Part shown: one piece after another, positions 45,301 through 52,140 of the stretch | How the letters are laid out: every line of letters begins with the position of its first letter | Position numbering within the stretch: position 1 is the stretch's first letter | From: Chaenocephalus aceratus | Taxonomy: Eukaryota; Chordata; Actinopteri; Perciformes; Channichthyidae | DNA length: 64,000 nt | Direction of reading: 5' to 3' | Assembly (NCBI GenBank): GCA_023974075.1 | Contig: JAMFTG010000557.1 | Location: 175,487-239,486, forward strand | Translations under genes and position numbers: made by a program | The notes under the pieces: model-generated | Told to the model about the DNA's origin: nothing | Databases searched by the model: none | What the model saw: the letters and a program-made list of their open reading frames with translations, nothing else

Positions 45301-48234
45301 GAACAGTTCAGCGCCCCACGACTTTACTGCAAACAGTTACAACCTTGACTTTACATCAGACAGAACAAACATTTAAGAAGTGACTAACTGCATCAGTTAG
45401 AGTTAAAGGTCCCGCCGTGTCATGGCCATTTCCACTGATCATAATTCCATTGTTGAGGTCTACTAGAATACATTTATACTGTGCAACTTTCCAAACTCAC
45501 ATTGGTTTCGCATCCAGCATCTCTGTAAAGTACGTGTTTTCACCAGGTATTCACTCCGTCCTAAACGGCTTGTTTGAGCTCCTGCCCCCTCCCCCCCCCC
45601 TGTGCTCCGATTGGTCAGCTCGGCCACTCTGTTCTGATTAGTCAACCACCAGAGAGGCTCCGCCCATGTCTAAAAGTGTGTTTTTTCGGCTCGCTGAGAG
45701 CGGAACATCAGTCTTCGGTACAGCGGTCCAGCCGTATATGTTATACACTAACTAACCGAACTGTACCGAACTGTGCTTATAGAAGAGTACGTTATTTTGA
45801 CCTCTAATAAACTACTACTGTTTGATGAACAATCAAATCATGGTTTGCTATATATGAATAAGAAAGCGTTGTAGCCACTGTTGGGGCAGCACTACCCACG
45901 TTATGAGGCACTATTTTCAGATGCATTTAGTCAATTTCACCCTTTTTCTCTGGTTCTTCTTAATATTTATTTTTTCCAGTTTTGGCCCGTTTCACCCGGT
46001 TCCTTCTACCTGGGGCACTTCCCGGTCCCGGGTGCCCCCGACGGCCTTTGTCCAGCCGTTGCCCCCCCACTCATCCGTACATTAACGGATTTTGTCAATT
46101 TTTGCTGCGTTCTTCTCCTCTCATCCCACTGATCGAATGGCAAACACGACCCGCCATCGGAGGGCCTCCGCCGGTGCTCTGGCGGTCAGTTCGTCCGAAC
46201 TGCGGGTTCGACTCTGATGGCCGGGAGGGTGTGCTGCGTGGGGGTAACCCTGCTTGTATCTTCATAGCAGATACAAATACACGACATACAAGAAAAGTGC
46301 AAAAGAGCAAGAGCAGAATACACAAGTATTTATGACATGGCAAAACAACATAGCAGCACGGATACATAGCGTGCAGGAGAGGATACCCCTGTGTTAAAGT
46401 GCATCTCGTGGTGACCGCACGTCTGCACGTCCTGCTTTAGAGCAGACGTGTCTCTGGAGTAAAGAAGTGGAATTCTTTGCCGAATGATTTAAAGGGCTTT
46501 AAGAACATTTTCATGTTTAAGAAAATGTATAAAGAAAGCGTAATTAGACAGTGTGAAGGGGACTTGTGATTGTGTTCTGGTTTCATGGTTCAGTATTTGT
46601 GAGAAACTGTGACTGAAAGAAAGTTGCTTTGATTTGACTTTTTTATGGATATTTAATTTATTTATTTCTTATAATGTCAACAATGGAGCCCAAGTAATAT
46701 CTGTTCCGAGCCAGCGGATCTTTGCTGACAAGAGTTGTGATTTCCGGACCAGTCTCGATGCGCATTGGTTTTTCTCTCCACGATTTCTCACACACAAAAT
46801 GTTCCTTGGAAGAGCTGTGTCCTTTTGTAAGGCATGCTTCCAGTCTTTGAAGCCTTTTACGGTGAACGATGCGTCATGATGATGAGCCTTCAACCTTCTG
46901 CATGGGAAATACGCAGCCTCGCCTTTCACGGAGTATTGAAGCCAGGGTCGGTGTTGGGACCATGAGCTGGAAAAACTACGTTTGTTTCCCGGAGAAGAGC
47001 CGAGAGGGGGAACTATCCAGGACTTCCTGTTTTGGTTTATCCACGCCAAGGTCCTCTGGAAGTAGAAGACTAACATCTCCAAGATCACGCAGACTTTCAT
47101 TCAGAGTTTCATAGCATAATGAAAACATGATGTTACACTGATCTTTCAACATAGTTTAATACAAATACATATTAGGACAAAGCCCAACAAATAACAACAC
47201 TGAACATAATAATACAACAATTCAATGTTTCAATCAGCCCTGATTTCTCATTGGCCCAAATCCTGGATGGGGGGGGGGCTCCATACGTTAATAACTAACA
47301 TCCATAGAGTTGTACATGTCCTTATATTCATGTTTCATTTCTAAGAGTAAGAAGTAAGAACTGCAGACAGACATGTTGACTGTTTCTTAAAGGAACTGTA
47401 ATAGATGTTAGTAGTAAAAAGTAAATCTATGTATTTAATATTTAGTAAACGATAACGTCTGAATAAAGGTCATCTGAATCATTTTAGTTTTACATTGTGG
47501 TGGGAATTTATTCATCAAATGTGGATCGAGAGTCAAAGCATTCAGCTCTTTGTGGTGTTTCATTCCTTGAAGAAGGTTCAGTCGGTCACACAGAGAGCAC
47601 ACAGTCTGCAGAGAGGAAGAGGAAGAGTAGAGTTTGGGTTGCATATTTAAACACAGAGCGAGGAGAAAGGGAGGGGGAGCTTGGTGATGATGAAGGAGCA
47701 TTCTGGGAGTCAGGGAGTGAGGGAGGCCGTATCAGGAAGTTCTCAGCTCACCTGAGGTGAAGGTCAGACTGTTGGTGCACAGAGAGAGTCACTGACAACA
47801 CTGCAACACATCTTCTCAATAAGGACTTCTCCCCAGCTTAGCTAAGAAGTGTGAGAAGTAGTAAATATAGATAAACATTAGCAAATAAGAATCACACAAT
47901 GATATTATTAAAGTGAGTGAGTATAATATGTTTCTATTGCATACATGATAAAGTTCACTTTCTGAAGTAGACAGATGTTTCTGTTCCCATTCATTTAAAT
48001 GTTGAGAAACATCTGATTGGATTATAAACAGATGTTTATCCTCATCATGTTTTCTTTATTCAGTCTGAGGGGCTGCAGTTTGTCAGAGATCAGCTGTTCT
48101 GCTCTGATCTCAGCTCTGAAGTCCAACCTCCATCTGAGAGAGCTGGACCTGAGTTGGAACCCTCTGAAGGACTCAGGAGAGAAGCTGCTGAGAGATCTTC
48201 TGGAGAGTCCAGACTGCAGACTGGAGACCCTCAG
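21220..48234 (+). CDS. NLRC3-like receptor gene (leader-RING-FISNA-NACHT-LRR), whole locus
   Basis: Cytosolic pattern-receptor-type gene of the fish-specific NLR expansion. Exons: leader 21220-21325, RING 22232-22466, FISNA-NACHT 22661-24470, then LRR exons A 26793-26969, B 27374-27628, C 29915-30085, D 33697-33867, E 37492-37662, F 39957-40127, G 43737-43907 and H 48064-48234. Phases match at every junction (AA|A, GAG|G, AG|A), which strongly supports one gene. Leader and RING exons each hold a one-base frameshift; all other exons are open. No PYD or CARD is visible, and no B30.2 exon was found before 50 kb. The 3' end is unclear. Family members are thought to sense or regulate innate immune signals. 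Pseudogenisation of the N terminus is possible. Confidence 0.75.
21391..22231. other. NLR intron, no other gene recognised
   Basis: Contains a 142-codon open frame (21411-21839) with no recognisable domain and no matching splice context. I do not call it a gene. Confidence 0.45.
22232..22466 (+). CDS. NLR RING-finger exon with one-base frameshift
   Basis: Acceptor CATCTCCACAG, donor GAG|GTAAGAG. First part: [19 protein letters not shown], then [14 protein letters not shown], the start of a C3HC4 RING (CxxC, CGH, FCxxC). The last zinc pair, SCPQCG, is present but in the next frame: one base is missing around 22350-22357, between CIT and YWEQ. After that point the frame joins the FISNA exon correctly (GAG|CA). 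Such RING exons are typical of E3 ubiquitin ligases and are known in some fish NLRs. The lesion could be real or a sequencing error. Confidence 0.75.
22661..24470 (+). CDS. NLRC3-like FISNA-NACHT exon (602 codons)
   Basis: Single 1.8-kb exon, open throughout, acceptor TTCTCTTCCAG, donor CCAA|GTAAGT. Numbering from an in-intron ATG six codons upstream: FISNA-type region about 12-90 ([25 protein letters not shown]), Walker A GVAGVGKT at 103-110, Walker [11 protein letters not shown] at 175-184, sensor-1-type WITSRPA around 224-230, and winged-helix/NAD2 hallmark [15 protein letters not shown] near 430-445. NACHT is an ATP-dependent oligomerisation module. Length and motif order are those of fish NLRC3-like proteins. 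Human NLRC3 or NOD orthology is not implied. High confidence in the domain; full-length function depends on the damaged exons upstream. Confidence 0.95.
24471..25290. other. NLR intron with dispersed repeat-like block
   Basis: From about 24893 the sequence runs TGTTACGGCCTATAGAATG ... AATAAACAAAAAGCTTTATT and on to a GGTGTGCCTCGTCTGCTCC block, an arrangement I associate with common teleost repeats. The reverse complement resembles the 3' part of 62011-62370. Class uncertain. Confidence 0.4.
25291..26126 (-). mobile_element. L1-type LINE C-terminal relic
   Basis: A 128-residue minus-strand frame (25367-25753) contains [18 protein letters not shown] and [10 protein letters not shown], the pattern of the C-terminal region after the reverse transcriptase of L1-clade elements (HIFWxC, then FW). 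Upstream on the minus strand, another open piece (25932-26126) includes [15 protein letters not shown]. Frameshifts separate them and no reverse transcriptase core is left. Confidence 0.6.
26346..26515. repeat. 11-bp minisatellite (TTCATCCATCC)n
   Basis: About fifteen copies, with a few TTCATCCATCA variants. It sits in the intron before LRR exon A. As 11 is not a multiple of 3, all three forward frames look alike ([11 protein letters not shown]); none is a gene. Confidence 0.93.
26793..26969 (+). CDS. NLR LRR exon A
   Basis: First leucine-rich-repeat exon, 177 bp, acceptor TTATTATAG, donor CTCAG|GTCAG. It encodes [19 protein letters not shown] and [15 protein letters not shown], the ribonuclease-inhibitor-type LRR seen in NLRs. 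It differs clearly from exons B-H, so it lies outside the recently amplified array. Confidence 0.9.
27374..27628 (+). CDS. NLR LRR exon B with internal 39-bp triplication
   Basis: 255 bp instead of the usual 171-177. It reads [19 protein letters not shown], then LRVLDLSQ, and ends [11 protein letters not shown] 39-bp segment (13 codons, core [12 protein letters not shown]) is present three times at 27465-27503, 27504-27542 and 27543-27581. The frame stays open and donor and acceptor match the other LRR exons. The additions lengthen one repeat by 26 residues, which would distort normal LRR spacing. Confidence 0.88.
27779..28125. repeat. Short-intron-specific segment, intron B-C
   Basis: About 340 bp beginning AACAACCTAGAGAACAAACA, present only in introns B-C and E-F. 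In the other four introns this position holds the 1.6-kb insert. Both types converge at ATAGCAGATACAAATACACG. Confidence 0.7.
28520..28951 (-). mobile_element. TTF-zinc-finger hAT transposase fragment, copy 1 of 6
   Basis: A 143-codon minus-strand frame includes [29 protein letters not shown] and [15 protein letters not shown]. This matches the TTF-type zinc finger at the N terminus of ZMYM1/DUF4371-type hAT transposases (SSWY..YPWLEYS, CYPCR.F, GF.DWKHA). The rest of a transposase is absent, so it is an element remnant carried in each LRR intron. The frame is open in all six copies, which may only reflect recent duplication. Confidence 0.65.
29915..30085 (+). CDS. NLR LRR exon C
   Basis: 171 bp, one LRR, reading [19 protein letters not shown], then [20 protein letters not shown], ending [10 protein letters not shown]. 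The SPAC variant is shared only with exon F. Acceptor TTTATTCAG, donor CTCAG|GTCAGT, phase 2 at both ends. Confidence 0.92.
30273..31893. repeat. Long-intron insert, copy 1 (intron C-D)
   Basis: About 1.62 kb absent from the short introns. It starts after AAAGGAACTGTA and stops before CATAGCAGATACAAA. Inside are a C10 run, a block starting TTAAAGGTCCCGTGTCATGG that looks like the end of a TTAA-targeting MITE, and TTATGAGGCACTATTTTCAG followed by TTTCACCC, related to the tandem family at 54755-55540. It appears to be a composite of old elements, now copied with the LRR units. Confidence 0.75.
32300..32731 (-). mobile_element. TTF-zinc-finger hAT fragment, copy 2
   Basis: Protein identical or nearly identical to the copy at 28520 (PSLDAHW on the opposite strand; RLGRKSQLL variant). 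Lies in long intron C-D. Confidence 0.62.
33697..33867 (+). CDS. NLR LRR exon D
   Basis: 171 bp, [19 protein letters not shown], then [20 protein letters not shown], ending [10 protein letters not shown]. Its LRSC start is shared only with exon G, its counterpart in block copy 2. Splice sites and phase as in exon C. Confidence 0.92.
34055..35691. repeat. Long-intron insert, copy 2 (intron D-E)
   Basis: As copy 1 but with the GTTATTTTGACC and TGCTGCGTTCTTCTCCTC variants, which it shares with copy 4 and not with copies 1 and 3. Length 1,637 bp. Confidence 0.75.
36098..36529 (-). mobile_element. TTF-zinc-finger hAT fragment, copy 3
   Basis: Same 143-codon frame; RLVRKSQLL variant as in copies 4 and 6. 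Intron D-E. Confidence 0.62.
37492..37662 (+). CDS. NLR LRR exon E
   Basis: 171 bp, [19 protein letters not shown], then [20 protein letters not shown], ending [10 protein letters not shown]. The acceptor tract is TCTTTCTTCAG. The GEKLL variant occurs only here and in G and H. It starts block copy 2 by position. Confidence 0.92.
38561..38992 (-). mobile_element. TTF-zinc-finger hAT fragment, copy 4
   Basis: Same frame with small differences: CRRFKAHHH in place of CRRLKAHHH, and VRNCGEKNQ. Short intron E-F. Confidence 0.62.
39957..40127 (+). CDS. NLR LRR exon F
   Basis: 171 bp, [19 protein letters not shown], then [20 protein letters not shown], ending [10 protein letters not shown], the SPAC variant shared with exon C. 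Confidence 0.92.
40315..41934. repeat. Long-intron insert, copy 3 (intron F-G)
   Basis: Counterpart of copy 1 (TTTTTACCTC, AAACGCGACC variants). It lacks a few bases near 41790, where TCAATTTTCATCCCACTG replaces the longer form. Confidence 0.75.
42341..42772 (-). mobile_element. TTF-zinc-finger hAT fragment, copy 5
   Basis: Same frame with the RLGRKSQLL variant, as in copies 1 and 2. Intron F-G. Confidence 0.62.
43737..43907 (+). CDS. NLR LRR exon G
   Basis: 171 bp, [19 protein letters not shown], then [20 protein letters not shown], ending [10 protein letters not shown]. The LRSC start pairs it with exon D. Acceptor CTTTCTTCAG followed by TCTG rather than ACTG, giving an AG|T codon (serine) instead of AG|A at the junction. 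Confidence 0.92.
44095..46262. repeat. Long-intron insert, copy 4 (intron G-H), with LINE inside
   Basis: Counterpart of copy 2 by its diagnostic variants. Length 2,168 bp because of the LINE at 44645-45161 and its 12-bp target duplication; without them it is 1,639 bp, close to copy 2. Confidence 0.78.
44645..45161 (-). mobile_element. 5'-truncated Rex3/RTE-like LINE with 12-bp TSD
   Basis: Minus-strand frame 44676-45071 reads [39 protein letters not shown] and [20 protein letters not shown], the conserved C-terminal part of a widespread fish LINE. Its 3' end is a (GATG)n tail (plus strand CATCCATCCATC), as reported for Rex3. The identical 12-bp TGTTATGATTCA lies at 44633-44644 and 45162-45173. 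Sister introns keep the empty site (GCTGTTATGGTTCACATATT), so the insertion limits are certain. Most of the reverse transcriptase is missing, which is normal 5' truncation. Confidence 0.85.
46669..47100 (-). mobile_element. TTF-zinc-finger hAT fragment, copy 6
   Basis: Same frame with the RLVRKSQLL variant, as its positional counterpart copy 3. Intron G-H. Confidence 0.62.
48064..48234 (+). CDS. NLR LRR exon H (last of the array)
   Basis: 171 bp, [19 protein letters not shown], then [20 protein letters not shown], ending [10 protein letters not shown]. It is the most divergent member of E-H, and the sequence after its GTCAGT donor (ACGGGGTCTCTGCTGG) is unrelated to the other introns, so the duplication ends near here. 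Downstream exons are uncertain. Confidence 0.9.
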
Positions 48235-48849
48235 GTCAGTACGGGGTCTCTGCTGGTTCAGCAGTATTGTATGAAACACAGGGAGGTGTTTCTCTCACTG
48301 GGGAACAGATCAGTGATGTTACCCACTGACTGCAGGCTCTCTCATTCTTCCATCAACTAGAGAAGGCCAGCTGGAAATGCAAAGCCACGTTTAGTCAGTC
48401 ATCAACTTTCCACCAGACGTATGGGGTTTGACAGAAGAGTGGAAAAGGTAGTCTGTGTTTGATGGGATGTGTTCAGCTCCTGGACTAATGGCTGTTACTT
48501 CCTGTCATGCAGCTGAGAGCTGTGGCAGTCAGTCGTAGTGTTTCAGAGAAGATATGATGGGATGTAAAGCCTGAGATCAGGACTCTGAAGCTGACTCAAA
48601 GAACAAACACTTATTTTAAACTGGATCCATAACTGTTGGATTGTGTTCATCCCTACAGGATCAGAAGAGATGAGACGATCAGAGCCAAGATCCAGAAGAC
48701 CTGTGAGTACTGAATATCCTCCATTCATCCAGACATGAAACTCTTTGATGGAGCACGTCCTCAGAGGAAAACAACACTCTGGTTTCTCTCTTCATCATTT
48801 TGGCTGTTTCTCTTCACAACAACTGTCTATCAAAACATCTGTGAAGTAA
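48235..48849 (+). other. 3' region of the NLR gene with a possible 44-bp exon
   Basis: At 48659-48702 a segment lies between CATCCCTACAG and GTGAGTACTG. In the phase left by LRR exon H it reads IRRDETIRAKIQKT, or runs to a stop (KTCEY then TGA) if unspliced. It could be a terminal NLR exon. No B30.2 motif is present. Confidence 0.35.
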
Positions 48850-48985
48850 CTAAAGGTATAAATACATGTAGTGGAATAGAAGTACAAAGTACAAAGTAGC
48901 CTACAAGGGAAATACTCAGGTACAGTACAAGTACCTTACAATTTTTCTTAAGTACAGTGCTTGAGTAAATGTACTTAGTTCCTCT
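48850..48985. repeat. hAT-MITE fragment related to the 33-bp minisatellites
   Basis: Contains AGAAGTACAAAGTACAAAGT, GGTACAGTACAAGTACC and the end motif GCTTGAGTAAATGTACTTAG. Unlike 2881 and 8447, it is not amplified here. Confidence 0.65.
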
Positions 48986-49345
48986 CCTGGTCTGTAAAGC
49001 TCTCCCAACATATGCAGGTTAGCATCCGGCAGCTTCTATGTGCTGGGGACCCGTACTGTACATGTCTATCATCACACTGTGGGCTCCTCAACATGTGTGG
49101 GTTCCCAGCAGGACTCTCTGAGCTGCAGACACATTCTTTCTGGGACTTTGTTCCAGATATTTGGAGCATAATAACTGAAGCTGTTTCTCCCTGTTCAGGA
49201 GCTCCCATCCCCCGAGTCCTGCGGCAGGAAGCGCTCCTTCTCTCCAAGAACTCCTGGACCCTGCAAGCTGGTCCAGAACCAGAGTCCCAGTGAGGAGTCC
49301 AGCGAGTCGACCTCTCAGAGTTCAACTAAACTACAACATTATTAA
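48986..49345 (+). other. Repeat-like block with a possible terminal exon
   Basis: After CCCTGTTCAG (to 49198) an open frame of 48 codons reads ELPSPESCGRKRSFSPRTPG, then KLVQNQSPSEESSEST, to a TAA near 49344. The phase does not fit the 44-bp candidate exon without change (it gives TGA), and the upstream GGGACTTTGTTCCAGATATT block resembles a dispersed teleost repeat. I list it only as a possibility. Confidence 0.25.
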
Positions 49346-50043
49346 AGATCATGTTTAAAGTTAAAAAAAGGATGCTTTCAGACTGAATCCAGAAGTTTCT
49401 CAAACTGCAGTCAAAGCAGATCATTTGTGAAATATATAACACAATTATAAAACTGTAATAAGAATTACTCTGAATACTTTCTTTGGACATTTTATTTACA
49501 TTTGTTTCAATCAAATGTTTCTGACTTTCTATCTGAGTGCTTTTCTCATGAATTAACTACTTCAATCTTCTTTCTTTGCTTGTGTATTTTATAAACAGGA
49601 TGTTGTTGTTTGTACTTATATCCTGATTGATGAGTCAGCAGTAAAGCAGCCAGGCGGGTAACGGTCAGCTGGCATGTGTATTTGTTCATTGGCTCCTATG
49701 TGTAGCATGTTTAATGGCAGTGTTTTGAAAATGGCTGCCAGGTGGATATGTCAGATCTCTGTGTGTTACTCAGAGAACCGTGTGCAGTGTTTTAGAAAGT
49801 GCAGAGTTGAATTGCAGATTGTGTGCAGAGCTGAAAATGTGTTTTGAGTTCTGTTTGATTGAATCCAGCCAGTGTTGCCGCAGCAAAGCATAAGGGCTCA
49901 GAGCTTGGACCTATTGTGGTCACAATATATACTGTTAGAGAATATTTCTTCCTTACTCCTAAGATATTTAACCTTTCTGTGTGTTGACATTTACGACCAA
50001 CCCTGGCTCTGTTATCTCCCGTAAGGAATGTGCTAATTCCACA
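49346..50043. other. No gene recognised; possible retrotransposon leader
   Basis: AT-rich then mixed sequence up to the Tc1-like insertion. As a gag-like region starts just after that insertion, the part from about 49600 may be the LTR or leader of the same retroelement, but I cannot show LTR ends. Confidence 0.35.
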
Positions 50044-50045
50044 TA

Positions 50046-51680
50046 CACTGAACAAAAAATATAAATGCAACACTTTTGTTTTTGCTCCCATTTTTCATGA
50101 GATGAACTCAAAGATCTAAAACATTTTCTATATACACAAAATAACCATTTCTCTCAAATATTGATCACAAATCTGAAAGAATGTGTGATAGTGAGCACTT
50201 CTCCTTTGCCGAGATAATCCATCCCACCTCACAGGTGTGGCATATCAAGATGCTGATTAGACAGCATGATTATTGCACAGGTGTGCCTTAGGCTGGCCAC
50301 AATAAAAGGCCACTCTGAAATGTGCAGTTTTGCTTTATTGGGGGGGTCTGGGGGGGTCCGAAAACCAGTCAGTATCTGGTGTGACCACCATTTGCCTCAC
50401 GCAGTGCAACACATCTCCTTCGCATAGAGTTGATCAGGTTGTTGATTGTGGCATGTGGAATGTTGGTCCACTCCTCTTCAATGGCTGTGCAAAGTTGCTG
50501 GATATTGGCAGGAACTGGAACACGCTGTCGTATACGCCGATCCAGAGCATCCCAAACATGCTCAATGGGTGACATGTCCGGTGAGTATGCTGGCCATGCA
50601 AGAACTGGGATGTTTGCAGCCTCCAGGAATTGTGTACAGATCCTTGCAACATGGGGCCGTGCATTATCATGCAGCAACATGAGGTGATGGTCGTGGATGA
50701 ATGGCACAACAGTGGGCCTCAGGATCTCGTCACGGTATCTCTGTGCATTCACAATGCCATCAATAAAATGCACCTGTGTTAGTCGTCCATAACATACGCC
50801 TGCCCATACCGTAACCCCACCACCACTATGGGCCACTCGATTCACAACTTTGACATCAGAAAACCGCTCACCCACACAACGCCACACACGTTGTCTGCCA
50901 TCTGCCCTGAACAGTGAAAACCAAGATTCATCCGTGAAGAGAACACCTCTCCAACGTGCCAGAGGCCATCGAATGTGAGCATTTGCCCACTCAAGTCGGT
51001 TACGACGACGAACCGGAGTCAGGTCGAGACCCCGATGAGGACGACGAGCATGCAGATGAGCTTCCCTGAGACGGTTTCTGACAGTTTGTGCAGAAATTCT
51101 TTGGTTATGCAAACCGATTGTTGCAGCAGCTGTCCGAGTGGCTGGTCTCAGACGATCTTGGAGGTGAACATGCTGCATGTGGAGGTCCTGGGCTGGTGTG
51201 GTTACACGTGGTCTGCGGTTGTGAGGCTGGTTGGATGTACTGCCAAATTCTCTGAAACGCCTTTGGAGACGGCTTATGGTAGAGAAATGAACATTCAATT
51301 CACGGGCAACAGCTCTGGTGGACATTCCTGCTGTCAGCATGCCAATTGCATGCTCCCTCAAAACTTGCGACATCTGTGGCATTGTGCTGTGTGATAAAAC
51401 TGAACATTTCAGAGTGGCCTTTTATTGTGGCCAGCCTAAGGCACACCTGTGCAATAATCATGCTGTCTAATCAGCATCTTGATATGCCACACCTGTGAGG
51501 TGGGATGGATTATCTCGGCAAAGGAGAAGTGCTCACTATCACAGATTCTTTCAGATTTGTGAACAATATTTGAGAGAAATGGTTATTTTGTGTTTATAGA
51601 AAATGTTTTAGATCTTTGAGTTCATCTCATGAAAAATGGGAGCAAATACAAAAGTGTTGCATTTATATTTTTGTTCAGTG
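50046..51680. mobile_element. Tc1-like transposon, apparently complete
   Basis: 1,635 bp flanked by the TA target duplication (50044-50045 and 51681-51682). The terminal inverted repeats are about 285 bp long (50046-50331 and 51396-51680), beginning CACTGAACAAAAA, and differ at few positions. They enclose one intact transposase gene on the minus strand. Complete termini, target duplication and an intact gene suggest recent activity. It lies between the possible leader and the gag frame of a retroelement. Confidence 0.95.
50369..51382 (-). CDS. Tc1/mariner transposase, DD34E, intact
   Basis: 337 codons, no internal stop. It cuts and pastes the surrounding element at TA sites in the nucleus. 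N-terminal helix-turn-helix region about 1-110 (MSTRAVARELNVHFSTISRL at about 20-39, a paired-like DNA-binding fold). Catalytic triad: D151 in FTDESW, D239 in LLHDNARPH and E274 in SPIEHVWDALD; the last two are separated by 34 residues, the Tc1 signature. Length is typical (about 340). The start ATG follows the right inverted repeat closely. Activity is likely but inferred. Confidence 0.95.
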   Translation of the reverse strand: MPQMSQVLREHAIGMLTAGMSTRAVARELNVHFSTISRLQRRFREFGSTSNQPHNRRPRVTTPAQDLHMQHVHLQDRLRPATRTAAATIGLHNQRISAQTVRNRLREAHLHARRPHRGLDLTPVRRRNRLEWANAHIRWPLARWRGVLFTDESWFSLFRADGRQRVWRCVGERFSDVKVVNRVAHSGGGVTVWAGVCYGRLTQVHFIDGIVNAQRYRDEILRPTVVPFIHDHHLMLLHDNARPHVARICTQFLEAANIPVLAWPAYSPDMSPIEHVWDALDRRIRQRVPVPANIQQLCTAIEEEWTNIPHATINNLINSMRRRCVALREANGGHTRY

Positions 51681-52140
51681 TAAATTAGATGCAGGTGAGT
51701 GAGGTTAGCTCGTCTTCAGTGGGAGAAGGAGGAGCGTAAGTGAGATTTTCAGCTCAGGAGGGAGCTGGAGATCAGAAAGTTAGATGCAGACACATCTTTC
51801 AGGATGCGCCAGCTAGAGCTGCAGACAGGTTCAGTTGGTACCTCTTCAGGTACACAACCATTGTCAGGTTCTTCTGCTGCTTTTGACATTCAGCTGGTCC
51901 CTGTCTTTCGTGAGTCAGAAGTGGAAACCTACTTTGGTGCATTTGAGCGCATTGCTGCTGCCCTGCGCTGGCCAGAAGATGTGTGGGCCATACTTGTACA
52001 GTGCAAGCTAGTCGGCAAGGCTCAGGAGGCTTGCTCTTCTCTTTCTGTTGAGGATTGTTTGGTGTATGACAAAGTGAAAGGTGCTGTTCTCAGGGCATAT
52101 GAGCTTGTGCCTGAGGCCTACAGGCAGCGTTTACGCGGCC

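Larger units (their letters stand above)
37492..48063 (+). repeat. Three-exon LRR block, copy 2 (exons E-G)
   Basis: Repeat of 27374-37491: exon E, short intron, exon F, long intron, exon G, long intron carrying a LINE. Offsets to copy 1 are 10,042 bp (C to F), 10,040 bp (D to G) and 10,572 bp (E to H; 10,043 without the 529-bp LINE plus target duplication). Confidence 0.88.
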
